Position numbers and translations under genes: made by a program. Below, in pieces: positions 18,856-28,384 of a stretch of DNA of 44,050 nt (positions are counted from its first letter, which is position 1; each line of letters starts with the position of its first letter). The DNA comes from Aestuariivita sp. (GTDB lineage Bacteria; Pseudomonadota; Alphaproteobacteria; Rhodobacterales; Rhodobacteraceae), in contig JAPORU010000177.1 of NCBI GenBank assembly GCA_026710045.1, forward strand, positions 1 through 44,050. Reading direction: 5' to 3'. The notes below the pieces were generated by a model. The model saw only the letters and a list, made by a program, of their open reading frames with translations. It did no database searches and had not been told where the DNA came from.

Positions 18856-19776
18856 TTATTTTCTTGCATATTGTTCACCCAATGCCAAACCTGCACTGGC
18901 CGATATAATAAGTGCGACGCCAGCAATTTGTCCCATCGTCAATGTTTGATCAAATAGGAAGAAGGCATAGAGTGGACCAAACACCATTACCGAATACTCA
19001 AAAACCGACGCGTGGGACGCTTCGCCAACTTGATAAGCTTTGATGATCAAAAACACTCCAATAACCGAAAAAACTGCCTGAATTACGATTAACGGCATCG
19101 AGTCCCATAGAGGCCAGATCCAACCGCGGCTGACGAACCCATCTGGACCTGAAACCTCTTGAACAGGGAAAATACTCAAAACAATAAGACCTGCGACTCC
19201 CATCAAGCCGAGCATGATCCACATTCCCGCCAGCAAAGCGACTGTACTTTCTCGTTCACAAAGGGAGCGCGTAGCAAGAGCACCGAGTGCATAGAAGAAT
19301 CCCGCGGCCACGGGAAAGAAGGTCAACCAGGTAAAGGTATCCGGGTCCGGACGAAGAACCAACAAAGTCCCAAGAAATCCAAAGCCTACAGCTACAATAC
19401 GGAGTGGATCAACCCGCTCTCGCGTATACAGCCATGAAAACAACAATATAAAAATTGGAGACGTAAACAGCCCGGCAAGAGCTTGAGCAATCGGCATCAA
19501 GGCAAGAGAGCTAAAGTAAATCAACATTGCGGCGCCAATCAGAGCACTTCTCAGGGCAATCGCCCAGATACGTTGCGGCCGTAACGTACCAAGACCAATG
19601 AACGGCAACATCATAACCAACGGCGCAGCCATCAGCGCGCGAATGAAATGAAACTGCCACAGACCTATATCCTCGGCCAGAATCACAATCAAATTATCGA
19701 TTGCACCGATGATCAACATCGCAAAGAGCATGCTAAGCGCGGAGGTTACGGGCTTTACGGCAGTATTGCGTGTCAT
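18856..19776 (-). CDS. EamA/DMT family permease
   Basis: This inner-membrane protein of 306 residues contains ten hydrophobic segments arranged as two EamA repeats. The first holds ALIGAAMLIYFSSLALMPIA and then ALAGLFTSPIFILLFSWLY; the second holds AVFSVIGVFLIIKAYQVGEA and SVFEYSVMVFGPLYAFFLFD. The family exports or imports small metabolites; the substrate is unknown. AAAGGACC precedes the ATG. It is divergent from the acyl-CoA synthetase gene with only 75 bp between them, so they share a promoter region. It runs toward the WYL regulator gene in the same direction with a 96-bp gap. Confidence 0.9.
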   Translation of the reverse strand: MTRNTAVKPVTSALSMLFAMLIIGAIDNLIVILAEDIGLWQFHFIRALMAAPLVMMLPFIGLGTLRPQRIWAIALRSALIGAAMLIYFSSLALMPIAQALAGLFTSPIFILLFSWLYTRERVDPLRIVAVGFGFLGTLLVLRPDPDTFTWLTFFPVAAGFFYALGALATRSLCERESTVALLAGMWIMLGLMGVAGLIVLSIFPVQEVSGPDGFVSRGWIWPLWDSMPLIVIQAVFSVIGVFLIIKAYQVGEASHASVFEYSVMVFGPLYAFFLFDQTLTMGQIAGVALIISASAGLALGEQYARK

Positions 19777-19851
19777 GGTCCTTTCCCTGTAGTTTACTCA
19801 AACGGAAGGTGAGCCAATGCGAACCGAATATCAATCAAGCAGGAGAATTCA

Positions 19852-21480
19852 ATGGGATGGTTGTCGGACGAGACCGGCCTCGAAAAATGCGCTGCAAACT
19901 TTGTGCCCCTTACACCCTTGTCACATTTGCAACGCGCGTCTCAGGTTTATGCTGATCATGCGGCTGTTGTCTATAAAAGCCATCGGTCCACTTACGCCGA
20001 CTACCATACCCGATGCACGCGACTCGCTTCAGCCCTATCCAACCACAACGTTCATAATGGCGATGTCGTCGCCACGCTTCTACCAAATATTCCAGCCCAA
20101 ATTGAAGCACATTTCGGCGTCCCTGCCTGTGGAGCCGTTCTGAACACCATCAATACACGATTGGATTTAAATACAGTCTCCTATATTCTTAACCACGGTT
20201 CAGCGAAAGTGCTTCTCGCAGATTCCCAGTTCATCGACTTGGCAGAAAACGCCGCAAATCTTCAAGAAACACCTCCACACATCATTGAAGTAAACGACCC
20301 TCATGCGGATTTTCAGGCCAGTAATCGCCACATAACATACGAGGAGTTTCTGACAGAGGGAGATCCTCAATTTGACTGGATAATGCCTCAAGACGAATGG
20401 GAAAGTCTTGCATTAAATTATACATCTGGAACTACTGGAAGACCAAAAGGCGTTGTCTACCACCATCGAGGAGCCTATCTCATGACCATGGGAACGGTGG
20501 TCTCCTGGCGCATGATCACTCACCCTATCTATCTTGCGGTTGTACCTCTGTTCCATTGCAACGGCTGGAACCACACATGGATGATGCCACTCCTCGGAGG
20601 CACTCTTGTATGTTGCCGAGATATCAACGCAAATGATATTTTTGAAGCGATCGCGAGAGAGGGTGTCACACATTTCGGCGGAGCCCCTATCGTCCTCAAC
20701 ATGCTCGTAAATACTCCCGAGGATAACCGTTTCTGTTTGAACCATACCGTGGAGATCTTTACCGCAGGCGCTCCGCCCGCGCCCACGACACTCAAAAAAG
20801 TGGAAGCGTTGGGATTCAATGTAACCCATGTCTACGGGCTCACGGAAACGTACGGCCATGTCACAGAATGCCTCTGGAATGATCATCAATGGAGTGGATT
20901 GAAAACGGAGGATCGTGCGGCCATCAAAGCACGCCAAGGCGTTCCATTTCCAATGATGGAAAACATAACGGTCGTAGACGAACACATGACGCAAATTACC
21001 ATGGACGCGACCGCACAAGGAGAAATCGTAATGCGCGGAAACGCCATCATGAAAGGATACTTCAAGAATGCCAAAGCTACCAGAGAAAGTTTCAGAGGCG
21101 GTTACTTCCATTCAGACGACATCGCTGTCCAACATCCCGATGGTTACATCCAGATAGCGGACCGCGCAAAGGACATCATTATCTCGGGCGGTGAGAATAT
21201 TTCATCGGTTGAGATCGAAAGTACGCTAATGTCACACGCGGATGTACTGCTTGCGGCGGTCGTCGCAAAACCCGATAAGAAATGGGGAGAAGTTCCGTGC
21301 GCATTCATTGAGTTAAAGGATGGGGCAAATATAAGTGAAGAGGAGTTGATCGCATTCTCGAGACAGACCCTCGCAGGTTTCAAAACTCCAAAACACATCA
21401 TCTTTACAGAACTTCCCAAGACGGCAACCGGTAAGATTCAAAAATTTGAACTTCGAAAATCTGCGATGAACCTCCAATAA
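19852..21480 (+). CDS. Acyl-CoA synthetase (AMP-forming)
   Basis: This ANL-superfamily enzyme activates a carboxylic acid with ATP to an acyl-AMP and then the CoA thioester. It is 542 residues long. The phosphate-binding motif is LNYTSGTTGRPKGVVYHHRG, the adenine/aromatic segment is VTHVYGLTETYGHVTE, the hinge region is YFHSDDIAVQHPDGYIQIAD followed by RAKDIIISGGENISSVEIES, and the catalytic lysine is in LPKTATGKIQKFELR. AGGAGA precedes the ATG. The sequence resembles the medium-chain/plant AAE-like synthetases common in alphaproteobacteria, related to but not clearly DmdB. It would supply acyl-CoA to the oxidation genes upstream. Confidence 0.9.
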   Translation: MGWLSDETGLEKCAANFVPLTPLSHLQRASQVYADHAAVVYKSHRSTYADYHTRCTRLASALSNHNVHNGDVVATLLPNIPAQIEAHFGVPACGAVLNTINTRLDLNTVSYILNHGSAKVLLADSQFIDLAENAANLQETPPHIIEVNDPHADFQASNRHITYEEFLTEGDPQFDWIMPQDEWESLALNYTSGTTGRPKGVVYHHRGAYLMTMGTVVSWRMITHPIYLAVVPLFHCNGWNHTWMMPLLGGTLVCCRDINANDIFEAIAREGVTHFGGAPIVLNMLVNTPEDNRFCLNHTVEIFTAGAPPAPTTLKKVEALGFNVTHVYGLTETYGHVTECLWNDHQWSGLKTEDRAAIKARQGVPFPMMENITVVDEHMTQITMDATAQGEIVMRGNAIMKGYFKNAKATRESFRGGYFHSDDIAVQHPDGYIQIADRAKDIIISGGENISSVEIESTLMSHADVLLAAVVAKPDKKWGEVPCAFIELKDGANISEEELIAFSRQTLAGFKTPKHIIFTELPKTATGKIQKFELRKSAMNLQ

Positions 21481-21651
21481 CCGAACCCGACAATATCTTC
21501 CCATATTTATGGGACTTACAATGGAATGAGTTGAGCGAATGTTCCAGAAATTTTGCGTATGCAAACCGAAAAAAGAACTTTGTCTTTTACGCGCCGAAGA
21601 ACACGGGGATTCGTGATGTCGAGCATCACCCGATAGCCGATTAATCTCATT

Positions 21652-22665
21652 GTGACCGCTTACAAGAAATATCAAAGGCTCGAGGCGGCGGGCCTATGGT
21701 GTCCCGGGCCCAAAGAACAGCGGCGCGAAGTTATTGCGTCCTTTGGAAAGACCACACTCATCATCAGTGACATGCAGGATAGGACACTCACGCACTGGTC
21801 GCTCGCCGCCATCGAACGACAGAACTCGGGAGAGTTCCCTGCCGTATACTCTCCTTATGCGGACTGTAGCGAAACATTGGAATTCGCCGAGGATGAAGAT
21901 CATATCATCCTTGCACTTGAGGAATTGCAAAGAGCGATCACTCGTGCACGACCGCATCCTGGTCGTTTGCGTATGATCTTGCTGCTTATGTCCGCTCTGG
22001 CTGTGATCGCCTTGATTGTCTTCTGGATGCCGAGAGCAATAGTGTCACACGCTCTCGCAGTCGTCCCAGACGTAACACGTGCGGAAATCGGTCTTGATCT
22101 TCTTGATCAAGTGAATCGAATCTCGGGACCAACCTGCGCCGCACCACATTCACTTCCCGCCCTGGAGCGATTGGCCCGACGTGTGGGCGTGAAGCGCATC
22201 GTCGTTCTTCCATCCGGACTTCGAGAAAGCTTCGCCCTACCCGGCGGGATATTTCTTCTGAACCGGAACATCCTTGAAGATTCAAATGATCCGGACATTG
22301 CGGCAGGATTCGTTCTCGCCGAACAGGTGCGCACCACCGTGAACAACCCGCTAGCCCACATTCTTGAGACCAGCGGCGTAATGACATCCGTCCGGCTCAT
22401 TACCACCGGCACAATACCTCAAGATACTCTAAATTCATATATCGAACGCGCACTCGTCGCGGAGCGACCACCCGTCGATGAGCAGAAACTTCTTGCAGCT
22501 TTTGAAAAAGCTTCGGTTCGCTCCACACCATACGCATACGCAAAGGACATCACCGGTGAAAGCGTAATCGGATTGATTGAGGCTGACCCAATGGCGAACA
22601 TTGACTCACAGCCGGTTCTGCCGGATCGGGAATGGTTGCTCTTACAAACGATCTGTACCGCATGA
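21652..22665 (+). CDS. Membrane-anchored conserved hypothetical, peptidase M48-like remnant
   Basis: This 337-residue protein is of a type I remember as conserved in Rhodobacterales, often beside the deo/upp genes; the function is unknown. The cytosolic N-terminus begins TAYKKYQRLEAAGLWCPG and contains ATLIISD-like strands with LTHWSLAAIER. A single membrane helix lies at about residues 104-126. The outer part includes VLPSGLRESFALPGGIFLLN and then RNILEDSNDPDIAAGFVLAE, which resembles the zinc-peptidase core of M48 proteins (the PGG-x-x-LLNR step). No HExxH motif is present, so catalysis is doubtful. It starts with GTG. Its stop is one base away from the convergent upp stop. Confidence 0.7.
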   Translation: MTAYKKYQRLEAAGLWCPGPKEQRREVIASFGKTTLIISDMQDRTLTHWSLAAIERQNSGEFPAVYSPYADCSETLEFAEDEDHIILALEELQRAITRARPHPGRLRMILLLMSALAVIALIVFWMPRAIVSHALAVVPDVTRAEIGLDLLDQVNRISGPTCAAPHSLPALERLARRVGVKRIVVLPSGLRESFALPGGIFLLNRNILEDSNDPDIAAGFVLAEQVRTTVNNPLAHILETSGVMTSVRLITTGTIPQDTLNSYIERALVAERPPVDEQKLLAAFEKASVRSTPYAYAKDITGESVIGLIEADPMANIDSQPVLPDREWLLLQTICTA

Positions 22666-22666
22666 C

Positions 22667-23299
22667 CTATTTCGTACCGAACATTCGGTCACCCGCGTCG
22701 CCCAAACCTGGGGCGATATGTCCCACGTGATTAAGTTGCCGATCAAGTGCCGCAGTTACAACAGGAACATCCGGATGCGCTTCGCGCATACGCTCGACAC
22801 CCTCGGGAGCCGCGATCAGACATAAGAATCGAAGGTTGGTCGCACCGGCTTCTTTCAACAAATCCACGGCCACTTTCGCTGAATTGCCCGTAGCCAACAT
22901 CGGGTCAAGTGCGATTACAAGCCTTTCACCGAGACCATCCGGTACCTTGAAGTAATACTGCACCGGTTGCAAAGTGGCTTCATTTCGATACAATCCGACA
23001 TACCCCACTCTCGCAGATGGGATCAGTTGAAGAACTCCTTCCAAGAGTCCATTCCCCGCCCTTAGAATCGAAACCAAGGCCAGTTTCTTTCCCGCCAGTG
23101 TCGGTGCGTCCATTGCCTCTAAAGGTGTTTCAATTTCCTTGGTCGTCATAGGCAATTCACGGGTAACCTCATAGGCGAGGAATTGGCTAATCTCAAACAA
23201 TATTTGCCGAAAAACCGCAGTGGGCGTTTCCTTATTTCGTATCAAGGTCAACTTATGTTGAACCAATGGATGATCAACGACAGTCAAATGCTGGTCCAC
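22667..23299 (-). CDS. upp: Uracil phosphoribosyltransferase
   Basis: The enzyme converts uracil and PRPP to UMP, the final salvage step of this cluster. It is 210 residues, normal length. The N-terminus [20 protein letters not shown] and the block [20 protein letters not shown] are diagnostic. The PRPP-binding loop is [20 protein letters not shown], and the uracil site is near [19 protein letters not shown] at the C-terminus. It starts with GTG, with AGGAGA upstream. It follows deoB by 33 bp and is the last gene of the leftward cupin-cdd-deoA-deoB-upp operon. Confidence 0.95.
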   Translation of the reverse strand: MDQHLTVVDHPLVQHKLTLIRNKETPTAVFRQILFEISQFLAYEVTRELPMTTKEIETPLEAMDAPTLAGKKLALVSILRAGNGLLEGVLQLIPSARVGYVGLYRNEATLQPVQYYFKVPDGLGERLVIALDPMLATGNSAKVAVDLLKEAGATNLRFLCLIAAPEGVERMREAHPDVPVVTAALDRQLNHVGHIAPGLGDAGDRMFGTK

Positions 23300-23332
23300 T
23301 ATTCCATTCTCCTATTCGACAATGCACTTTCT

Positions 23333-24535
23333 TTATCCATACGAAAGAAAGCTCTCTCCATCGCCGCCACATGGTACCCCAAGATGTTCAGCAAGAGTTA
23401 CCCCAACGTCTGCAAACCGGATTACACCAAGCGACCCCGAGCCAGGTCCGACAACCAAAACAGGAACCCGCTCCCTCGTATGATCGGACCCGGGCCACGT
23501 CGGATCATTTCCGTGATCCGCGGTGATTATCATCATGTCATCAAAGCGCAAACGCGTCAAAGCCGCGCCAATCTGCAAATCAAACCACTCTAAAGCCGCG
23601 GCGAAGCCATCAACATCGCGACGATGCCCAAACAGAGAGTCAAATTCAATAAAATTCGCGAACACCAACGAACCCTCTTCTGCTTCCTCTACGAGATCGT
23701 ACAAATGCTGCATAAGACGCACATCATCCCCTTTACGTAGATCACTAATTCCCGACATCGCAAAAATGTCGCCGATCTTTCCAATCGCATGGACGTTACG
23801 ACCCGCGTCACAAACCCAATTGGTCAGAACAGATTGGGGTGGTCTCTGTACAAAATCCCGTCGATTCGACGTTCGCGTAAAACCGACATCCGCGTCACCG
23901 ATAAATGGACGAGCGATGACACGCCCGACCTTCATGCTGTGGCACAAAGGTGCAATTGCCTCACATAAATCGATCAGGCGGGCCAAGCCAAAAGTTTGCT
24001 CATGGGCAGCGATCTGCAAGACACTGTCCAAAGATGTATAGCAAATCGGCTTTCCAGATCGTATGTGTTCATCCCCAAACTTGGAAATAATTTCAGTTCC
24101 TGACGCGTGACAGTCACCCAAAACCCCGTCTGTTCCCGCTATATTAGCAATGGTACGGGTGAAATCTTCGGGAAAGGTTGGAATCGTTTCAGGAAAGTAA
24201 TGCCAATCCCAACGGACAGGCAAGCCAGCGAGTTCCCAGTGACCCGATTGCGTATCCTTTCCCTTAGATACAGATGTTGCCGCCCCGTACCAGCCCGTTG
24301 GCTCAACGTTGATTCCGGCCAGTACATCCCCGGTTGCAAGTTTGGATGCTGAACTCAGCCCCATTCGACCGAGATTCGGCAATTTCAATGGATTGCCCGC
24401 CTCGGCCCGAACCTCAGCAATATGCCCTAAGGTATTGGCCCCGTAATCGCTATAGGATCCGTTTCGATAACAATCGGCGTCGGGGGCACCTCCAATTCCG
24501 ACACCATCCATTACCACGAGGAAGGCCCGTGGCAT
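23333..24535 (-). CDS. deoB: Phosphopentomutase
   Basis: The enzyme interconverts (deoxy)ribose 1-phosphate and 5-phosphate, feeding nucleoside sugars into central metabolism. It belongs to the alkaline-phosphatase superfamily and uses two manganese ions. The first metal segment is FLVVMDGVGIGGAPDA; the histidine ligands are in IITADHGNDPTWPGSDHTRE. The conserved DVGFTRTSNRRDF lies in the middle. I start at the ATG at 24535, whose A overlaps the deoA stop (TGATG), giving 400 residues; a TTG one codon earlier is also in frame. Tight coupling with deoA supports joint function. Confidence 0.94.
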   Translation of the reverse strand: MPRAFLVVMDGVGIGGAPDADCYRNGSYSDYGANTLGHIAEVRAEAGNPLKLPNLGRMGLSSASKLATGDVLAGINVEPTGWYGAATSVSKGKDTQSGHWELAGLPVRWDWHYFPETIPTFPEDFTRTIANIAGTDGVLGDCHASGTEIISKFGDEHIRSGKPICYTSLDSVLQIAAHEQTFGLARLIDLCEAIAPLCHSMKVGRVIARPFIGDADVGFTRTSNRRDFVQRPPQSVLTNWVCDAGRNVHAIGKIGDIFAMSGISDLRKGDDVRLMQHLYDLVEEAEEGSLVFANFIEFDSLFGHRRDVDGFAAALEWFDLQIGAALTRLRFDDMMIITADHGNDPTWPGSDHTRERVPVLVVGPGSGSLGVIRFADVGVTLAEHLGVPCGGDGESFLSYG

Positions 24536-25854
24536 CAATATACTCGGTCATAAATCAAGTCCGGACTTTCAACCTCATCAGACGATAGACGAATAGCATC
24601 ACCAATCGTAACTTCGACCATCCTTGCCACATCAAGACTCTCCGCGTGCACCTCGGCAATCACTTGGCCTTTTTCAACTTTCTCCCCTATACGCACCACA
24701 TCCGAAATACCGACCGCACAATTGATCCAATCACTTTCAACCTTACGCCCGCCGCCGAGATCAATCACGGCAAGGCCAATCCTCTCACCATCAATAGACT
24801 GAACGTAACCATCGGATTGTGCAGTGACAGGATGAACGACGTTCGCGCATGGAAGAATATGTTCCCACTTCTGAGCAAAATTGACCGGACCACCCATTGC
24901 AGCCAGCATCTTCTCAAATCGTTCGACCGCTGCTCCAGTTTGAATGGCCTGAACGACTTGGCTCATACCATCCTGAACGTCGATCGCCAACTGTGCGTTG
25001 ACAAGCAATTCACCTCCCAAAGCGGAGACGATCGTCATCAATGGACCGCCTTGAACATCGCCAGTCAACACCTTCATAACCTCTCGAAGTTCCAGTGCAT
25101 TGCCTGCAGCAGGTACAAGGGGTTGGTTCATGTCGGTGATCAAGGCGGTTGTCTTGCAACAAAACTCGTCAAAATTAGCGGTTTCAACGAGTGCTTCTGC
25201 AAGATGTCGAGCATCATCAATCGTCTTAATGAGAGCGCCTGATCCAACCTTGACATCCAACACCAGAGCATCCGGATTCGCCGCAAGCTTCTTTGATAAA
25301 ATGGATGCGGTGATCAGATCCAGGCTTTCAACTGTTGCCGTGACATCACGTACAGCATACAGTCTTTTGTCTGCAGGAGCGATTTCTGACGTCGCTCCGA
25401 CAATCGCACAACCCGCCTCAGCAAGGATTTTCCTAAGCGTCTCAACCGAGACTTGCGTCGTGACCCCCGGTATCGATTCCAACTTATCCAAGGTTCCACC
25501 GGTGTGACCAAGTCCCCGGCCCGATATTTTCGGGACATATCCACCACACGCAGCCAAAGCCGGGATCAAAACCATCGAGACACAATCCCCTACTCCACCC
25601 GAGGAGTGCTTGTCGATAACCGGTGCCTCGACATTGTCCCACGACAACAATTGACCCGAATTTCTCATGGCCAGAGTGAGCGCCGTTCGCCCATCACGGG
25701 TCAGACCACGCACACATATACCCATGGCGAATGCCCCTGCTTGCGCGTCACTGACGAAGCCATCAGCCAAGCCCTTGGCAAACCAATCAAATTCAGCAGG
25801 GGTCGGCTCATCGCCGTGTCGCAATCGATCAATAATGGAACGCGCGTCAGTCAT
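24535..25854 (-). CDS. deoA: Thymidine phosphorylase
   Basis: The enzyme phosphorolyses thymidine (and deoxyuridine) to the base and deoxyribose 1-phosphate. It is 439 residues, normal for the family. The signature is VIDKHSSGGVGDCVSMVLIP, followed by SGRGLGHTGGTLDKLESIPG, both near the phosphate site, and by LDVKVGSGALIKTIDDARHL. The C-terminal alpha/beta part contains VEKGQVIAEVHAES. The start overlaps the end of cdd by 8 bp, and GGAG in the cdd end serves as its ribosome binding site. Its product goes to DeoB. Confidence 0.95.
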   Translation of the reverse strand: MTDARSIIDRLRHGDEPTPAEFDWFAKGLADGFVSDAQAGAFAMGICVRGLTRDGRTALTLAMRNSGQLLSWDNVEAPVIDKHSSGGVGDCVSMVLIPALAACGGYVPKISGRGLGHTGGTLDKLESIPGVTTQVSVETLRKILAEAGCAIVGATSEIAPADKRLYAVRDVTATVESLDLITASILSKKLAANPDALVLDVKVGSGALIKTIDDARHLAEALVETANFDEFCCKTTALITDMNQPLVPAAGNALELREVMKVLTGDVQGGPLMTIVSALGGELLVNAQLAIDVQDGMSQVVQAIQTGAAVERFEKMLAAMGGPVNFAQKWEHILPCANVVHPVTAQSDGYVQSIDGERIGLAVIDLGGGRKVESDWINCAVGISDVVRIGEKVEKGQVIAEVHAESLDVARMVEVTIGDAIRLSSDEVESPDLIYDRVY

Positions 25855-26245
25855 TTTTCTCCAATTGATCGGATGTAAATGCTCCGGGTAACAACTCGGA
25901 CAGTAACGTTCTCACTTCCGCACTATTGTGAGTTGTTCCCAGTGTAACAACCACTTCACCTCTTGCAAACTCTGCGAGTTTTTGTCGGCAGCCGCCGCAT
26001 GGTGACGCGGGTTTGGGGCCATCGGAAACAATATAAATCTCCACAACCTCCCGTTCACCTGCCGCCACCATGGCTGCGACCGCACCCGCCTCCGCGCACG
26101 TCCCTTCGGGATAAGCAACATTCTCAACATTGCAACCTGAGAAAACACGGCCTGACCTTGTCCGTATTGCAGCACCAACCTTGAATTGGGAATACGGAGC
26201 GTAAGCATGCGCATGCACCTTCACCGCAATCTCTCGTAGAGTCAC
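25847..26245 (-). CDS. cdd: Cytidine deaminase
   Basis: The enzyme deaminates cytidine and deoxycytidine to uridine and deoxyuridine, supplying DeoA and, through uracil, Upp. It is a short zinc-dependent tetramer-type protein of 132 residues. The zinc and proton-shuttle residues are Cys50 and Glu52 in EGTCAEAGAVAAMV, and Cys83 and Cys86 in ASPCGGCRQKL. The start is GTG, overlapping the stop of the upstream cupin gene by 4 bp (GTGA), and the end overlaps deoA by 8 bp. This places it firmly in the operon. Confidence 0.95.
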   Translation of the reverse strand: MTLREIAVKVHAHAYAPYSQFKVGAAIRTRSGRVFSGCNVENVAYPEGTCAEAGAVAAMVAAGEREVVEIYIVSDGPKPASPCGGCRQKLAEFARGEVVVTLGTTHNSAEVRTLLSELLPGAFTSDQLEKND

Positions 26246-27330
26246 CGCTCAATCCGTCGCACAAAGGTTCCCGGCAAAGCCACTTCCAAAAACTCAAAAT
26301 CTTGGGATGAACGTTCCAAACAAAATGGCATACCGGGCGGAATGACAAAAGCATCTCCCGTCGTTAAGGCCTGCGTATCTTGCCCTTCGCTTTCGAGAAG
26401 AACCGTTCCACGCATCACATACGAAAAATAGATCTCAGCATCATGTGTCAACCAGCTCGAGGCCACAATTCCGGTACGAAATACATGCACCGAAGCCGTA
26501 CCACCGGTATTTTCAGAAATTGTTGTGTCCCGATTCACAAAACCTGGCCAAACAGACTCATTCCATTCCGCAGTTTCGGCTCTATTGTGAACAAATTTCT
26601 GACCATCCCATTCGCGATGAGGTCTCAGCTCGGGGGTCGGCAATTCCATATCGTGATCAATTTCGGTAACATGATCACTGGGAACACCAATTTCGATCAC
26701 TTGACAGTCATCACTCGCCTCCATAACTCGATGGCGAATTTCAGGTGGTTGGATGAAGCAATCGCCTGGGGTCAGGCGTCGAATACCACCTTGGTCCTCA
26801 TAAATCACATCCACCCAACCATGGATGCAGAAGATCAACTGAAATCCCACTTTATGAAAGTGCACCAGGTCCGGTACAGGACCTCCCTTCGGAATACGGA
26901 TATGGCTCGCAATGATGGCTCCACCTAATCGACTTGGTACCAAATCCCGATAATGCATACCCGCCCGCCCGATAATCCAGGGATCACGATCTTCCAATCG
27001 GCGAACCTCGAACGCATGCACCGGCTCGGGCAGTTGGAGTGGTGGATCAGCCCTGTCTATTTCGACAACTAATCCGTTGGGCGCAATCAATCGCTCTTGT
27101 CCGTGGGCAAATTGCTTCGGATCAGGACACAGTATACGTATTGTGCCGGGAGGTTCAGATGCACCCTTTTCGATTCTCAACCGAACACCATACCCGGAGA
27201 AAACCACAACCTGCGGATCATCCGCCGGAAAAATCATATCCATTCTCATTCGGAGAGTTTCTGTAAAAAACGCAATGTCTTCGTGGACATCATGGGTTGG
27301 TAATCTGATTTCCGCTTTCGTAACAGACAT
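26242..27330 (-). CDS. VOC-like / double cupin fusion protein
   Basis: This 362-residue protein has three apparent parts. Residues 1-95 resemble a VOC (glyoxalase/dioxygenase) module (AEIRLPTHDVHEDIAFFTET, then FSGYGVRLRIEKGA). Two cupin domains follow. The first contains LVHFHKVGFQLIFCIHGWVD and LTPGDCFIQPPEIRHRV, with histidines placed to bind a metal. The second contains LTHDAEIYFSYVMRGTVLLE and LTTGDAFVIPPGMPFCLERS, with fewer histidines. It is the first gene of the pyrimidine-salvage operon and overlaps cdd by 4 bp. The reaction is unknown; a metal-dependent enzyme or ligand-binding role tied to nucleoside or base catabolism is inferred from context. AGGG precedes the ATG. Confidence 0.75.
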   Translation of the reverse strand: MSVTKAEIRLPTHDVHEDIAFFTETLRMRMDMIFPADDPQVVVFSGYGVRLRIEKGASEPPGTIRILCPDPKQFAHGQERLIAPNGLVVEIDRADPPLQLPEPVHAFEVRRLEDRDPWIIGRAGMHYRDLVPSRLGGAIIASHIRIPKGGPVPDLVHFHKVGFQLIFCIHGWVDVIYEDQGGIRRLTPGDCFIQPPEIRHRVMEASDDCQVIEIGVPSDHVTEIDHDMELPTPELRPHREWDGQKFVHNRAETAEWNESVWPGFVNRDTTISENTGGTASVHVFRTGIVASSWLTHDAEIYFSYVMRGTVLLESEGQDTQALTTGDAFVIPPGMPFCLERSSQDFEFLEVALPGTFVRRIER

Positions 27331-28384
27331 TTAAAGCCCTAAAATTTGCTTATGATTTCTCTTGCGATTCTATTAAACCCCTTCGGCGCGTGCTCAAAAA
27401 CGACAAAATATTTACCGAACACTTTGCTGTCCGGTGACGGTTTCATATTAAGTACCGAGTCAACCTGACAACCCAAAAGTAAGGAACAAGAACAGCAAAT
27501 GGTTTCGACAGAACCCAATTGAAGAAGGATGTCCAGACAATTCACATGGAAATCATCTGAATCATCCTTGTTCTTCCCGGTGATTTCCTAACACATAGTA
27601 CTTGAACAACGCCAAATAAACGGGACAGGACCTTATCTCACTTCAGTTTCGCAACAACCTGCAAAACACTGCTGGCGTTAAAAAATAGACAGACCGTCGA
27701 ACATTTCTCATATTGGTGACGCACTCCGATAGACCCCGCAGCTATTCCCCATTCCAATCGAGCAACCGTGTCAGTCACGAGAGAGACACCCGTGTCAGCC
27801 CTATTAAACACATCACTTTGAGTGCCGCTCTATCAAACGGAACACAGCGTTGCTGATAGCGACCCTTCATCCACCTTACGAATGCATTCAGAAAAATCAC
27901 CACCTGATATGATCAGTTCTGGAAACTCTTATATTTTCAGAAGCACGCACATTAATGACAAGGTCCGATATTTTGGCGAATACGTGCCCGTTTTAGGATC
28001 AGAGAAGAAGAGAAGTTGACATCATATTGGAATAAATCAAGGGATCCATTCCTCTACTTTCATCGACATCCAAACATATGCTGCCAAAGTTTGCCTTTGT
28101 GACCGTACTGTGCAATAGTGAGAGTTGATACCGTTCAGAAATTGAGCCACTGCGATCCTGATCTTTAACCTACCACAATCAGGATGAACGAGATTTACAT
28201 TGACTGGAAAGCTTCGATACCATGATCTCCTACTACATTCAATTGTCGATCCAACGTCTCTTCATACCGAACACAATAATGAGAGAAGGATTGTACTATG
28301 CATGCAATGTGATTTTGGAAGAGAGTCTCTTTTCTGCTATCGAAGGTGACATAATTACATTCTCGCTCAACGGAAGACGATAAT
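27331..28384. other. About 1 kb without a clear gene, with an inverted repeat
   Basis: This region lies upstream of both the leftward cupin-deo operon and the rightward maeB, so it should contain both promoters. A leftward 68-codon frame from GTG 27545 to 27339 ends nine bases before the cupin start; its tail FVVFEHAPKGFNRIAREIIS looks somewhat protein-like but I do not recognise it. No tRNA or known RNA motif was seen. Confidence 0.5.
28155..28185. promoter_or_regulatory. Inverted repeat upstream of maeB
   Basis: ATCCTGAT (28155-28162) is perfectly inverted as ATCAGGAT (28178-28185) with a 15-base spacer, 200 bp before the maeB start. It may be a regulator site or the stem of a leader hairpin. 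No T-run follows. Confidence 0.3.

Noticed and set aside
27339-27545. 68-codon leftward frame just upstream of the cupin gene
   Set aside because: GTG start without a clear ribosome binding site and no recognisable domain; the tail looks protein-like but that is not enough.
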